Counted from the first letter of the stretch, positions 21,129 to 29,966 are shown. The stretch is 64,000 nucleotides of DNA from Paracoccaceae bacterium (GCA_902635985.1 CACPPZ010000004.1:1-64000), one strand, 5' to 3'. Translations and numbers: made by a program. Notes: generated from the sequence alone by a model not told the origin.

Positions 21129-22931
21129 TTAGTTCATCCTTGCAGGCAAAACTTTGAATAAGGAGTCGTTGTTATTTTCCGGCCTTAAGCCTAATAATGG
21201 GGCTATTCTAGTAATTATTTCTGCCGCCACGGGTACGGCTGTCCACCCAGCAGTACGCCTAGCCTCTTCTCCAGTTCTATCTTCAGGCTCATCCATTGTT
21301 ACAACCAAAACGTATTTTGGATTGCCTGCCGGAAAAAGTGCAGCAAAATTTGTTATGACTTTGTCATCATAGTATCTACCAGTAGGGCTAGGCTTATCAG
21401 CAGTACCAGTTTTACCAGCCACTGGGTAACCTGGCACCTCCGCCATGGTGGCAGTACCATCCGTAACTACGCTTCTTAGCATAGAAAGAGCCTGCTTAGA
21501 CACCACTTCGGAAATGACCCTATTTCCATATTTATAATTTTCCTGGATTTGCAGTGTGGGCGTCACCTTGTACCCACCATTTCCTATTGAGGCATACGCA
21601 GCCGCTAAATGGAGAGGGGTAGCTGACAAGCCGTGCCCATATGAAATCGTCATTGTTGATAATTCAGACCACTTTTTGGGGAGCAATGGCTTACCTCCAG
21701 ACGCCTCCACCATTTCTAATGGAACAGTATCAAAAAAACCCAATGATTTCAGAAACTTTTGCTGATTAGCTGACCCTATTTCCCGTGCAATTCGGGCTGT
21801 TCCAATATTCGAAGATTTTGAGATTACTTTTTTAACGGGCAGTTCGGATCCATAATTGCGATAATCCCGTATTTTAAATTTTCCCCAACTTAATGGACCA
21901 CTAACATTAATAATAGTTTCAGGAGAAACAAGATTAAGCTCAAGTGCCTGCGCTATAGCAAAAATTTTAAATGTTGAGCCCAATTCATATACGCCTTGAA
22001 TTGCTCTATTGAATAATGGACTATTTGCCGGATCACCACTCGCAGGTAATTTAGGCCTATGATTAGGATCAAAGTCAGGAAGCGATGAAAGTGAAATTAT
22101 TTCCCCATTATTAACATCCATTAAAACAGCAGCTGCCCCTTTGGCGTCAAGAAGCGACATCCCACTAGCCAGCACATTCTCCACAGCGGCCTGTATGGTT
22201 AGGTCGATAGAAAGTTTAAGAGGGTCTGCCGATGATGACGGGCTCCTCAACCTTTTATCAAATGTTTTTTCTACACCGGCAACTCCGATTACTTCGGCAG
22301 AATGTACCCCTTCCCGACCAAAGCTAGCGCCTCCAAGAACATGTGATGCCAATCTTCCATTTGGATAAAGCCGCATTTCTCTTGGACCGAAACGTAGTCC
22401 AGGATCTCCTAGATCGTGAACAGCTTGATAAGCTTCTGGACTAATACGTTTTTTAATCCAGAGGAACTTCCTTTTGCTGGTGAAATCTTTGTAAAGTTTT
22501 TCCGCCTTCAAATCTGGGAAAATTTGCGCAAGCCCATCTGCTGCTTTTCTTGGATCAGTTAAATGAGCAGTTTCAACATAAAGCGAATGAGTATCCAGAT
22601 TTGTTGCCAAGATTCGTCCTCTCCTATCAACGATATTTGCTCTTTGAGCAACGATAGATGAGCCTAATGGCTGAACCTGCATCTCGTACGGATCTGAGGC
22701 CGCCAAATGCCCCATCCGAACGACTAAAACGCCATATAGACAGAAAAAAACTGTGGCAAGTACTACCAATCGGCCTTTTGCTTTAATATATTCTCGACTA
22801 CTAATCTCCCGGTTGCGCTGTCTAGTATTTTCTTGCTCAATTGCGTCAGTATTTTCGCCTCTTTCTCTTGCCGCAAGCACCCTACCGAGCGGCCTTAAGG
22901 GTATTCTAACATTAGACTTAATCATTGTCAT
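21129..22931 (-). CDS. ftsI: Septal peptidoglycan transpeptidase FtsI (PBP3)
   Basis: 600 residues. A cytoplasmic tail and one membrane segment (about 53-72) are followed by the PBP dimerisation domain and the transpeptidase domain. The active-site serine is Ser319 in STFK, SSN is at 373-375 and KTG at 507-509. FtsI crosslinks septal peptidoglycan with FtsW. The start overlaps the ftsL stop by 14 bases; an ATG two codons later is also possible. Confidence 0.96.
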   Translation of the reverse strand: MTMIKSNVRIPLRPLGRVLAARERGENTDAIEQENTRQRNREISSREYIKAKGRLVVLATVFFCLYGVLVVRMGHLAASDPYEMQVQPLGSSIVAQRANIVDRRGRILATNLDTHSLYVETAHLTDPRKAADGLAQIFPDLKAEKLYKDFTSKRKFLWIKKRISPEAYQAVHDLGDPGLRFGPREMRLYPNGRLASHVLGGASFGREGVHSAEVIGVAGVEKTFDKRLRSPSSSADPLKLSIDLTIQAAVENVLASGMSLLDAKGAAAVLMDVNNGEIISLSSLPDFDPNHRPKLPASGDPANSPLFNRAIQGVYELGSTFKIFAIAQALELNLVSPETIINVSGPLSWGKFKIRDYRNYGSELPVKKVISKSSNIGTARIAREIGSANQQKFLKSLGFFDTVPLEMVEASGGKPLLPKKWSELSTMTISYGHGLSATPLHLAAAYASIGNGGYKVTPTLQIQENYKYGNRVISEVVSKQALSMLRSVVTDGTATMAEVPGYPVAGKTGTADKPSPTGRYYDDKVITNFAALFPAGNPKYVLVVTMDEPEDRTGEEARRTAGWTAVPVAAEIITRIAPLLGLRPENNNDSLFKVLPARMN

Positions 22932-23277
22932 ATAACCTGACTTCAGATTGAGAAATCTTTGGACTCAAATTAGAGCTCCACTTAATATTACTTGCTCTCT
23001 GATTTAAGCGGTTAACCTCTCCAAAATTTGCCGCTCTAATTGGACCCAATTTTAATTGATCAAAACCAAGGTTTGTCAAATGAATAAGACGCTCGGGTCG
23101 ATTTAAATATGCCCACTCCGCTTTTAGTGCAGCCAATTTTGCTCTAGCTTTTCCGATTTCCGCCTGTAACTCTTCAGATTTTTTCATAGCCATCTGGGTT
23201 TTTACATTTTCTTGATAAGCCCAATATGCGAGAGTGATAATTAAACCGAATGTGATGATGTAAAACAAGTTACGCAT
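22918..23277 (-). CDS. ftsL: Cell division protein FtsL
   Basis: About 119 residues from the ATG at 23275-23277. The start was chosen because it places MRNLFYIITFGLIITLAYW directly as a short bitopic membrane segment, as in rhodobacterial FtsL; the open frame extends upstream into rsmH. A coiled-coil-like helix follows at residues 25-50. FtsL acts with FtsB and FtsQ in the divisome. The family is identified by position and topology more than by sequence. Confidence 0.85.
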   Translation of the reverse strand: MRNLFYIITFGLIITLAYWAYQENVKTQMAMKKSEELQAEIGKARAKLAALKAEWAYLNRPERLIHLTNLGFDQLKLGPIRAANFGEVNRLNQRASNIKWSSNLSPKISQSEVRLYDND

Positions 23278-24271
23278 TATACTTTCCTTCGAGCAACGGA
23301 ACGCCAAGCTGGCTTGGCAAAAGATTTGGACCTGGCTCAGAGCTCAATCTTTTTGCTATTCTGAGCTTTGCTGATCTCGACCTAGGGTTTTGTAAAAGTT
23401 CTGGGTCTGGAGCAACAATTGCCTTTCTATTCAATATTTCAAAATGTTTTTCTTTACTTTTTAATTCAGGCGCATATCGGTTGGAATTTCCTGCGGAGCC
23501 ACTTCGAAGTTGTAAAAAACGTTTTACGATCCGATCTTCGAGTGAGTGAAATGTAACTATCGCTAGTATGCCTCCACAGCGAAGCGCTTTCTCTGCAGCG
23601 AATAACGCTTTATAAAGCTCATTGAATTCATCATTAGTTGCTATTCTTAATGCCTGAAATGATCGCGTTGCAGGATGACTTGCTCCGGGCTTTTTCCGCG
23701 GCAAACAATTCTCAATTACATTAGATAGATCCAAAGTAGACGTGAAAGGTTTCTCAGTTCGCCTTCTGACGATGGCATTTGCAATGCGGCGGCTTGATCT
23801 TTCCTCACCAAAAAAGTAGAGAATGTTCGCGATTTCAGACTGGGCTAAATTATTAACTAGGTCTGCAGCACTGGGACCACTCCCAGACATTCGCATATCC
23901 AAAGGACCGTCTTTTATAAATGAGAAGCCACGATTGGGCTCATCAATTTGCATTGACGAAAGGCCCAAATCAAGCACTATACCGTCAAAACTTGATCCAT
24001 ACTTACCTAAGTTAGAAAACTTATCATTGTGTAATTGAATTCTATTTGCGTAATTGCTGATCCATTCCTTTGCTAAATCAAAGACATGGGGATCTCTATC
24101 GATCGAAATAACGTTATCAGCCCCTGCCTCAAGTAATGCTCGGGTGTAACCACCCGCACCAAAAGTTCCATCTAACCAAGTTCCTGAGACCGGAAAAATC
24201 AAGTTTATAATAGGCTCAATTAAAACAGGAGTATGCGGTAAGTCAGAAACAGATAACTTCATATCACTCAT
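23270..24271 (-). CDS. rsmH: 16S rRNA (cytosine(1402)-N(4))-methyltransferase
   Basis: 333 residues. Blocks HTPVLIEPIINLI, the SAM-binding DGTFGAGGYTRALLE, LDLGLSSMQIDEPNRGFSF and FHSLEDRIVKRF identify RsmH (MraW). It methylates C1402 of 16S rRNA. Its ATG overlaps the mraZ stop by 8 bases; a second ATG at 24262 is an alternative start. It ends within the ftsL start. Confidence 0.97.
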   Translation of the reverse strand: MSDMKLSVSDLPHTPVLIEPIINLIFPVSGTWLDGTFGAGGYTRALLEAGADNVISIDRDPHVFDLAKEWISNYANRIQLHNDKFSNLGKYGSSFDGIVLDLGLSSMQIDEPNRGFSFIKDGPLDMRMSGSGPSAADLVNNLAQSEIANILYFFGEERSSRRIANAIVRRRTEKPFTSTLDLSNVIENCLPRKKPGASHPATRSFQALRIATNDEFNELYKALFAAEKALRCGGILAIVTFHSLEDRIVKRFLQLRSGSAGNSNRYAPELKSKEKHFEILNRKAIVAPDPELLQNPRSRSAKLRIAKRLSSEPGPNLLPSQLGVPLLEGKYNA

Positions 24272-24770
24272 CTGGTTGACGTTCAGAGGCGTCTAAATAA
24301 ATTAAAGGATCAAAGTCTTCCGGCAACGACTGCAGCCAAGCATTAGCCTTGTCCTGATCCTCTTGAAAAGTTTCTGGTTTCCATATTTGAAATGTATCAC
24401 CGGACGCAATAAAGTATGCTTCTGCCTTTATTCCTATTTTTTCTCTTAATTTATGAGGAATGACTAATCTTCCAGTATCATCAACTGATGTTGGAAAACT
24501 TTGACCATGAAATAGCCTCTCTAGCATTTTTCGTTGAATGGACCCCCTGGGCAGATCACTAATTTTCTGATCAACTTCATCAATTGCGTCAATCGTGTAG
24601 CACTCAAGAAAGTTTTTTCTGCTGTCTCCATAAACAATGACGAGCTCCGGCTGAAGTCCATCCGTCCATGCGGGGTCACACGCCTCAATCACACGCCGAA
24701 ACAGAGCAGGAATAGAAACCCTACCCTTACTATCAACTTTATAAAGACCTTCACCTCGAAATCTACGCAC
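24264..24770 (-). CDS. mraZ: Transcriptional regulator MraZ
   Basis: About 168 residues. Two AbrB-like halves are seen, the first with RRFRGE...KVDSKGRVSIPA and the second with DDTGRLVIPHKLREKIG. MraZ binds TGGGN direct repeats at the dcw promoter. The start is non-ATG: I prefer GTG at 24768-24770, which gives the family N-terminus (RRFRGE) with GGGTGA nine bases upstream; TTG at 24779 is the alternative. A long leader with a terminator-like hairpin precedes it. Confidence 0.9.
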   Translation of the reverse strand: MRRFRGEGLYKVDSKGRVSIPALFRRVIEACDPAWTDGLQPELVIVYGDSRKNFLECYTIDAIDEVDQKISDLPRGSIQRKMLERLFHGQSFPTSVDDTGRLVIPHKLREKIGIKAEAYFIASGDTFQIWKPETFQEDQDKANAWLQSLPEDFDPLIYLDASERQPDE

Positions 24771-24810
24771 CAACTTCAATCACCCAACAAATCTCGTTCC
24801 ATGGAACACG

Positions 24811-24852
24811 AACGAAAAGACGGACCGGGCTACTGCCACTGCCCAATCCGTC
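24811..24852 (-). terminator. Strong intrinsic terminator-like hairpin in the mraZ leader
   Basis: On the minus strand a 12-bp stem (GACGGATTGGGC with GCCCGGTCCGTC, two G-U pairs, 24852-24841 and 24830-24819) closes a 10-base loop and is followed at once by TTTTCGTT. This ends a transcript about 40 bases before the mraZ start, so either partial termination or antitermination must let the dcw genes be read. Confidence 0.7.
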
Positions 24853-25020
24853 GAATTCGTGCCCGACCACTTCAGGCTACATTGAAGCGCGACATCTGGG
24901 GGGGAAATGTGTCTGCGCTCCAACTATTTTGATGAAATTGGGGCCTGTATGAAACCTGACTTTCACTTTAGGATCTTAGCGTCCCTTATTAATCCCTAAT
25001 CATCATGCACCCATTTGTGC
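24811..25020 (-). ncRNA. upsM: UpsM-like small RNA / 5' leader of the dcw transcript
   Basis: In Rhodobacter sphaeroides the dcw cluster is preceded by an unusually long leader whose 5' part accumulates as the roughly 206-nt sRNA UpsM, ending at a terminator just before mraZ. Here the stretch from the predicted start near 25020 to the terminator hairpin (24852-24811) is about 210 bases, on the same strand and in the same position. No protein-coding frame in it is convincing. The 5' end is inferred from a TAGAAT -10 box and is approximate. Identity rests on position, length and terminator, not on a sequence comparison. Confidence 0.55.
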
Positions 25021-25026
25021 ACGAGC

Positions 25027-25056
25027 ATTCTAAATAATGCAAGAAAAAAATGGGAA
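25027..25056 (-). promoter_or_regulatory. Candidate promoter of the dcw leader
   Basis: On the minus strand TTCCCA (25056-25051) and TAGAAT (25032-25027) are 18 bases apart. The -10 box matches the consensus in five of six positions; the -35 box is weak, as expected for a regulated promoter. Confidence 0.4.
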
Positions 25057-25065
25057 TTTATGGGA
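25051..25065 (+). promoter_or_regulatory. Candidate MraZ operator (two TGGGA repeats)
   Basis: TGGGAATTTA occurs twice in tandem (25051-25070), giving TGGGA boxes at 25051-25055 and 25061-25065 with a 5-base spacer. This is the TGGGN-N5-TGGGN spacing described for MraZ in Escherichia coli. The first box overlaps the candidate -35 element of the dcw leader promoter, so binding would block it. The repeats run antisense to mraZ. Confidence 0.5.
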
Positions 25066-25070
25066 ATTTA

Positions 25071-25299
25071 ATATACAAATTTAAGAAATAAAAAATTATA
25101 GGCCTAGCAGGCACAATATATAGTATATTAATATTCTTTGATAACTATATAAAGATTTACAATTTAAATAAAAAAAATCTAAATATCAAAAGATTTTAGA
25201 ATTTTGTTGATATTTTACTCAGATTTAATAAAATTTGATGATATTACCACGTATTCCCAACTGGATTTAAAAAAATTTATAAATTTGTTATTTGTTTAA
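25071..25299. other. AT-rich divergent intergenic region, no gene seen
   Basis: This stretch separates the dcw leader (minus) from the B12 riboswitch transcript (plus). It is very AT-rich, with several A and T runs and frequent stops in all frames. I see no RNA gene or convincing operator in it. Confidence 0.6.
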
Positions 25300-25328
25300 T
25301 TGCAATGACAGTCATCTAGTACTAGGGT
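25300..25328 (+). promoter_or_regulatory. Candidate promoter of the B12 uptake operon
   Basis: TTGCAA (25300-25305) and TAGGGT (25323-25328) are 17 bases apart, placing the start about ten bases before the conserved part of the cobalamin riboswitch. Both boxes are imperfect. Confidence 0.35.
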
Positions 25329-25337
25329 TTTATTAAG

Positions 25338-25510
25338 TTTGGTGTGGAAGAGATTCCACTTAATAGGGAATCCGGTGCGGCTTATTGTGTTTAATCCAAA
25401 TCCGGAACTGCCCCCGCAACTGTAGGCGGTTAGCAGCGTTAGAACAGCCACTGGAATAGTCTGGGAAGGCCTAACGAAGCAAAGATCCGCAAGTCAGGAG
25501 ACCTGCCAAC
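25338..25510 (+). promoter_or_regulatory. Cobalamin riboswitch (aptamer)
   Basis: The conserved elements appear in the right order: GGTGCGGC-like peripheral stem, CCCCCGCAACTGT, AGCCACTGG, GGGAAGGC and finally the B12 box AGTCAGGAGACCTGCC at 25492-25507. It binds adenosylcobalamin or a related corrinoid and lowers expression when the vitamin is abundant. It sits 138 bases upstream of btuB, so it controls the TonB receptor and probably the transport genes behind it. Confidence 0.95.
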
Positions 25511-25581
25511 CTGTCACCTTATCCGTGAGCGGGGCGCTCTATGGGTTGCGGTAATTCCGTTGTGGTGAAGATTACACATCG

Positions 25582-25640
25582 GAAAGGTCAATCCTTTCTA
25601 GAAAGTACAATTTACTTGGCACGTCAGTGCCTATGAAAGG
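25582..25640 (+). promoter_or_regulatory. Candidate riboswitch expression platform with alternative anti-SD pairing
   Basis: CCTTTC at 25593-25598 can pair either with GAAAGG at 25582-25587 (5-base loop) or with the identical GAAAGG at 25635-25640, which is part of the btuB ribosome binding site. A short GGCAC/GTGCC hairpin (25618-25631) lies just before that site. The two pairings exclude each other, as expected for translational control. Confidence 0.45.
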
Positions 25641-25647
25641 GTCTAAT

Positions 25648-27435
25648 ATGAATAAACTATTAAAAATAACTGGCCTATTATTTGTATCCGCTAGTATCAG
25701 CTTTGCGGAGGAAACATACGATCTAGGCGAAATATATGTGAGCGCTGGCCTGCAAGAGATTAATATAAATAAAACTGGGTCAAGCGTTCTGGTTTTGCAG
25801 TCCAACGAGCTTAATGCAAACGTATTCGACGCAATAAATTTATTAGACGCCCAGTCAGGTATAGCAATGTCATCGTCGGGTGGAGTGGGCTCCCAAACAG
25901 GCATAAGATTGCGAGGTTTATCACAAAGCTACGTCGCTGTTCGAGTGGACGGTGTGGATGTTTCTGATCCAACTGGGACACAAAATAGTTACGACTTCGG
26001 TGGCATTATGCCATCAGGATTTGACCAAATTGAAATTTTGAAGGGGTCTCAGTCAGCAATTTACGGGTCAGAAGCGATCGGGGGTGTTATAAACTTCAAA
26101 ACGAGCACCTCAGAGACCATTGGTAAAAAAACTGAAACAAACGTAACATTGGGTTCAAACAATACATTAGCAGCAAATTTTAAATATTCTCAAACTCAGG
26201 AACTTGGGAGCTATGCCCTTTCAATAAGTAACATGTCTACTGACGGTTTTTCAGCGAAATCTGATAATGACGAGGCAGACCCCTACAGCAAGACAGAGTT
26301 TAGGTTTGTATTAGACCAAAATATCAATGAGCAACTAATTCTTGGCGCAACTGCTTTATATTCTGATGAAAACATTGATTATGATGGTTTTACTCACGAG
26401 ACCGACCATATTGACAGAAACCGATCAGCAGGAAGTATCTATGCATCTTTTGAGTCAGGGTCCATTACAAATAAAATTACAAGATCTTTCTCTAAAACTG
26501 ATAGGTACGATCTTAATGGATGGAATAAGAGCTTCATTGGACACCGCGATGTCTGGAATTATACAGGACAGACTATTGTTAATGGGGCTAATTTTACCTT
26601 TGGCTATGAAGAAAGTGTGGAGGAAGCTAAGATTGATGGACAAGCTAAAGACTACAAAGAAACAGCATTAATTTCTGAAATACTTTACTCAATTGGCAAG
26701 AGCAGTGACATATCATTGGCAGCAAGGCAAACCAGCTCAGAAAATTATGGAGATGACACAACTTTCCGGATTGCAGCTATTAACAGACATGAAGATGAAT
26801 TAATCAGTCGATTAGTTTTGAGTAGCGGCTTTAGAGCTCCATCACTTTACGAGCTTTTTGATAGTTACTACGGAAATTCAACATTTACTCCTGAAACAAG
26901 CCTTAATGCTGAAATTGGATTAGAGAAAAAATTAAACGACTCAAACAATGTGAGTGCAACCATATTCAACAATACAATTGATAATTTAATAGAGTTTAAC
27001 AACGACAAATTTATTTATGAGCAAAATAATGGTAGTACGGAAACTAGTGGACTCGAACTTTCCTCAAAAATGAGTATAAACAATACGCTCACTTTCAATG
27101 CAAATTATACTTACACCACGTCTGAAACTGGCGAAGTTAAGGCAGTAAGAGTTCCAAAACATGACTTAGTTTTGGCAATTGAAAGCCAGTTCAGTGAAAA
27201 ATTTAGTAGCTTGGTTTCTCTAAGGGTAGCAAGAGACGTTGAAGATACTGTTTGGCCAGCTAACGTTCAGATGCCAAATTATGAAGTTTTGGATATTTCT
27301 TTTACTTACGACATAAACGACAAATCTTCTGCGTATCTGCAAGTCCAAAATGTAGCAGACGAAAACTACGAGACAATCAAAGGATACAATACAGGGGGCC
27401 GTCAGTTCTTTGCGGGTATACATGCCTCGTTTTAG
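25648..27435 (+). CDS. btuB: TonB-dependent vitamin B12 receptor BtuB
   Basis: About 595 residues from the ATG at 25648, which has AAAGGG upstream and begins a signal peptide cut after SISFA; a GTG at 25627 is in frame but adds residues before the signal. After the signal comes a TonB box-like LGEIYVSAG, the plug domain with RLRGLSQSYVAVRVDGVDV and ILKGSQSAIYGSEAIGGVI, then a beta barrel ending in aromatic F at the C-terminus (GIHASF). It moves corrinoids across the outer membrane with TonB energy. The cobalamin riboswitch upstream supports the substrate. Confidence 0.93.
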   Translation: MNKLLKITGLLFVSASISFAEETYDLGEIYVSAGLQEININKTGSSVLVLQSNELNANVFDAINLLDAQSGIAMSSSGGVGSQTGIRLRGLSQSYVAVRVDGVDVSDPTGTQNSYDFGGIMPSGFDQIEILKGSQSAIYGSEAIGGVINFKTSTSETIGKKTETNVTLGSNNTLAANFKYSQTQELGSYALSISNMSTDGFSAKSDNDEADPYSKTEFRFVLDQNINEQLILGATALYSDENIDYDGFTHETDHIDRNRSAGSIYASFESGSITNKITRSFSKTDRYDLNGWNKSFIGHRDVWNYTGQTIVNGANFTFGYEESVEEAKIDGQAKDYKETALISEILYSIGKSSDISLAARQTSSENYGDDTTFRIAAINRHEDELISRLVLSSGFRAPSLYELFDSYYGNSTFTPETSLNAEIGLEKKLNDSNNVSATIFNNTIDNLIEFNNDKFIYEQNNGSTETSGLELSSKMSINNTLTFNANYTYTTSETGEVKAVRVPKHDLVLAIESQFSEKFSSLVSLRVARDVEDTVWPANVQMPNYEVLDISFTYDINDKSSAYLQVQNVADENYETIKGYNTGGRQFFAGIHASF

Positions 27436-28249
27436 ACGTTTAGCCTTATACATCGTTCTTTATTTTTTGGGGATAAGTGTATCGGCTACCGCAAACACTC
27501 CAAGGGTTGTCTCGCTAAATGTCTGCACAGATCAATTTGTTATGCTAATAGCAGACGATAATCAGATTGTGTCGCTCTCTGAAATTTCAACAGATATACT
27601 ATCTTCTGCAATGGCCGCAGAAGCTTCTAAGTATCATCAAAACAATAGTGGTGCTGAAGAAGTATATTTACTTCAGCCTGATATAGTATTAGCTGGCATC
27701 TATACTGCAAAAGCTACTGTAAATATGTTGGAGAGTTTGGGCATTCGTGTAGAAAAATTCGAGCCAGCAAATACAGTAGAGCAGATCATCGGTAATATAA
27801 AAAGAACAGGTCAACTTCTAGGTCATACAGAGCGCGCTAACACACTTGTTACAAAGTTTGAATCAAGTTTAGAAGAGTTGACAATGGGTATAAATAATAG
27901 ACCCAGGGCGGCACTATATTATGCGAACGGTTATACAACCGGGAAAAACACTCTCTCAGGGCAAATTCTAGATCTGGCAGGGTTTTCAAATATAGCTTCA
28001 GAGTTTGATATACATTGGGGTGGGACACTGCCATTAGAGTTATTAATTATTGCAAAGCCTGATGTGATTATAACCGGCACAACCTATCCCGGCTCTTCTA
28101 GATCTGAAGAAATTCTTAAACACCCTGCACTTAAACCTTTGCGACATGTTTCTTCAACCGATGCAAACTGGGTTTGCGGCACCCCACATATTTTGAAGGC
28201 TATCGAAGATTTACAAACAATACACCCAGACAAAATGAGCACTCAATGA
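27422..28249 (+). CDS. btuF: ABC transporter periplasmic B12-binding protein BtuF-like
   Basis: About 275 residues from the ATG at 27422, overlapping the btuB end by 14 bases; the frame upstream opens with a TTG. A signal peptide (LALYIVLYFLGISVSATA) is followed by PRVVSLNVCTDQFVMLI, the start of the class III solute-binding fold. No lipobox is seen, so a free periplasmic protein is expected. Gene order and riboswitch point to corrinoids; iron-siderophore proteins share the fold. The stop overlaps the btuC start (ATGA). Confidence 0.85.
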   Translation: MPRFRRLALYIVLYFLGISVSATANTPRVVSLNVCTDQFVMLIADDNQIVSLSEISTDILSSAMAAEASKYHQNNSGAEEVYLLQPDIVLAGIYTAKATVNMLESLGIRVEKFEPANTVEQIIGNIKRTGQLLGHTERANTLVTKFESSLEELTMGINNRPRAALYYANGYTTGKNTLSGQILDLAGFSNIASEFDIHWGGTLPLELLIIAKPDVIITGTTYPGSSRSEEILKHPALKPLRHVSSTDANWVCGTPHILKAIEDLQTIHPDKMSTQ

Positions 28250-29223
28250 AGTTAAAAATAGCATTAGTAATTTTATTGATCGCTCTTTTTATTTTTTCAC
28301 TGAGCACTGGTCATGCCACAGCTAGTTTCAGCCAGGGTATGACAGCTTTGTATTATGGTGATGGCCCTCTTGGCACAGTTATGAGGCAAATAAGACTACC
28401 ACGCGCTATTTTGGCTATATTAGTCGGCGCATCATTAGGTGTATGCGGGGCAGCCCTGCAGGGCTATCTCCGAAACCCCCTTGCAGAGCCAGGTTTAATC
28501 GGTGTTTCAGGATCAGCGGCACTGGGCGCAGTTATTTCCTTACAGACAGGCTTCGCGACCTATGTCTGGATGGGTTTACCTATTGCAGCGTTTTCTTTTG
28601 CCACCTTAGCAGTATTGCTTCTCCTGTTGTTGGCAGGCCCTCGAGGAAGCTCCTTGACACTTATTCTGGCAGGAATTGCGGTAAGCGCCTTAGCCGGCGC
28701 ATTTACATCGCTCGCTCTTAATTTATCACCAAATCCATATGCAACTTCTGAAATCATATTTTGGTTAATGGGGTCTCTAGCAGATAGATCTTTCGAACAC
28801 GTATGGCTAGCGTTACCTTTTTGCTTGATAGGTTGGCTAATGATTGGGTCTATAGGAAAAGCACTTGATGCATTAACCCTAGGCGAGGGTGTGGCCTCTT
28901 CTCTATCCATTTCATTAACAAAAACAAAATTACTCCTCGTATTTGGCGTTGCTTCTTCGGTCGGTGCAGCGACAGCTGTTTGTGGTGCAATTGGTTTCGT
29001 GGGGTTGGTAGTGCCACATTTATTAAGACCACTAGTAAAGGGAAAGCCATCAACTCTCCTATTAGTTTCTGGTCTTGGAGGCGCCGTCATGGTTCTAGCA
29101 GCGGACATAGCAGTTAGGGTAATTTTGCCCGATCGCGACTTAAAACTTGGAGTCTTGATGGCAATTATTGGCGCCCCATTGTTTTTACACCTTATTTATA
29201 AAACGAGGTCGTCCCTACAATGA
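28246..29223 (+). CDS. btuC: Vitamin B12 ABC transporter permease BtuC-like
   Basis: 325 residues from the ATG that overlaps the btuF stop. About ten membrane segments of the FecCD family are visible, with RLPRAILAILVGASLGVCGA near the start, the NPLAEPGLIGVSGSAALGA block, and GFVGLVVPHLLR, the loop that contacts the ATPase. It forms the inner-membrane channel for corrinoids with the ATPase encoded next. Confidence 0.92.
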   Translation: MKLKIALVILLIALFIFSLSTGHATASFSQGMTALYYGDGPLGTVMRQIRLPRAILAILVGASLGVCGAALQGYLRNPLAEPGLIGVSGSAALGAVISLQTGFATYVWMGLPIAAFSFATLAVLLLLLLAGPRGSSLTLILAGIAVSALAGAFTSLALNLSPNPYATSEIIFWLMGSLADRSFEHVWLALPFCLIGWLMIGSIGKALDALTLGEGVASSLSISLTKTKLLLVFGVASSVGAATAVCGAIGFVGLVVPHLLRPLVKGKPSTLLLVSGLGGAVMVLAADIAVRVILPDRDLKLGVLMAIIGAPLFLHLIYKTRSSLQ

Positions 29224-29966
29224 CACTATTAACTCTAAAGGATCTTTCAGTACGAAGAGGAGCATGTCCAGTCGTGGACAATGTATCTCTAGAAATAAGA
29301 AGTCATGAATTGGTAGGTCTGGTCGGACCTAATGGCGCAGGCAAAACTACGCTGCTAAAAGCTGCACTTGGTTTGATTGAACACACGGGCAATTCATCCT
29401 TAGCAAAGCTACCCCTTAACGAGCGCTCATCAACAGCCGCTTGGATGCCACAAGAAAGGGAAATCAACTGGCCTATTTCAGTTTTGGAAACAGTCGCGCT
29501 TGGTCAGCTTTTACCATCCAAAAATCTAGATAAAAATGAAATAATCAATGATGCATTAAATAGAACGGGTTTAATAAATTATCGTGACCGAATTTCAACC
29601 GAACTATCAGGCGGAGAGCAGGCAAGAGTACTTCTTGCTCGTGCACTGGCACAAAACACAACACTGATTTTAGCCGACGAACCGATAGCGGGATTAGACC
29701 CAGCAACCCAATTAACGACCATGAAACTGTTTTCAGACATGGCAAAAGAAGGAAAAGGGGTTTTAATATCACTACATGATCTAAATTTAGCGGCAACATT
29801 TTGCACTAAAATTATAATGTTAGACAGGGGACGATTGTACGCCATTGGTGACCCAGCGCAAACAATGACAGATGAAAACCTTGAAAAGGTTTTCAATATA
29901 AGAGCATATCACGCACGGACTGATAAAGGAATAATTTGTCAACCAATAGAAGTATTAAGTCATTAA
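29220..29966 (+). CDS. btuD: Vitamin B12 ABC transporter ATP-binding protein BtuD-like
   Basis: 248 residues. Walker A GPNGAGKTTLLKA at about residues 37-49, signature ELSGGEQARVLLARAL, Walker B LILADEPIAGLD and the switch histidine SLHDLN are complete. It powers the BtuC channel in the cytoplasm. The ATG overlaps the btuC stop by 4 bases, so the two are likely translated together. The heme/siderophore ATPases of the same family are close relatives. Confidence 0.9.
   Translation: MTLLTLKDLSVRRGACPVVDNVSLEIRSHELVGLVGPNGAGKTTLLKAALGLIEHTGNSSLAKLPLNERSSTAAWMPQEREINWPISVLETVALGQLLPSKNLDKNEIINDALNRTGLINYRDRISTELSGGEQARVLLARALAQNTTLILADEPIAGLDPATQLTTMKLFSDMAKEGKGVLISLHDLNLAATFCTKIIMLDRGRLYAIGDPAQTMTDENLEKVFNIRAYHARTDKGIICQPIEVLSH

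Noticed and set aside
24534..24932. A 132-codon plus-strand ORF across mraZ and the leader
   Set aside because: It runs antisense to mraZ and the terminator hairpin and has no protein-like pattern.
24811..25020. RNase P RNA upstream of mraZ
   Set aside because: The conserved RNase P 5' and 3' core segments are not present on either strand; an UpsM-like leader fits better.
28560..29108. A 182-codon minus-strand ORF
   Set aside because: It is antisense to btuC, which has complete permease motifs.
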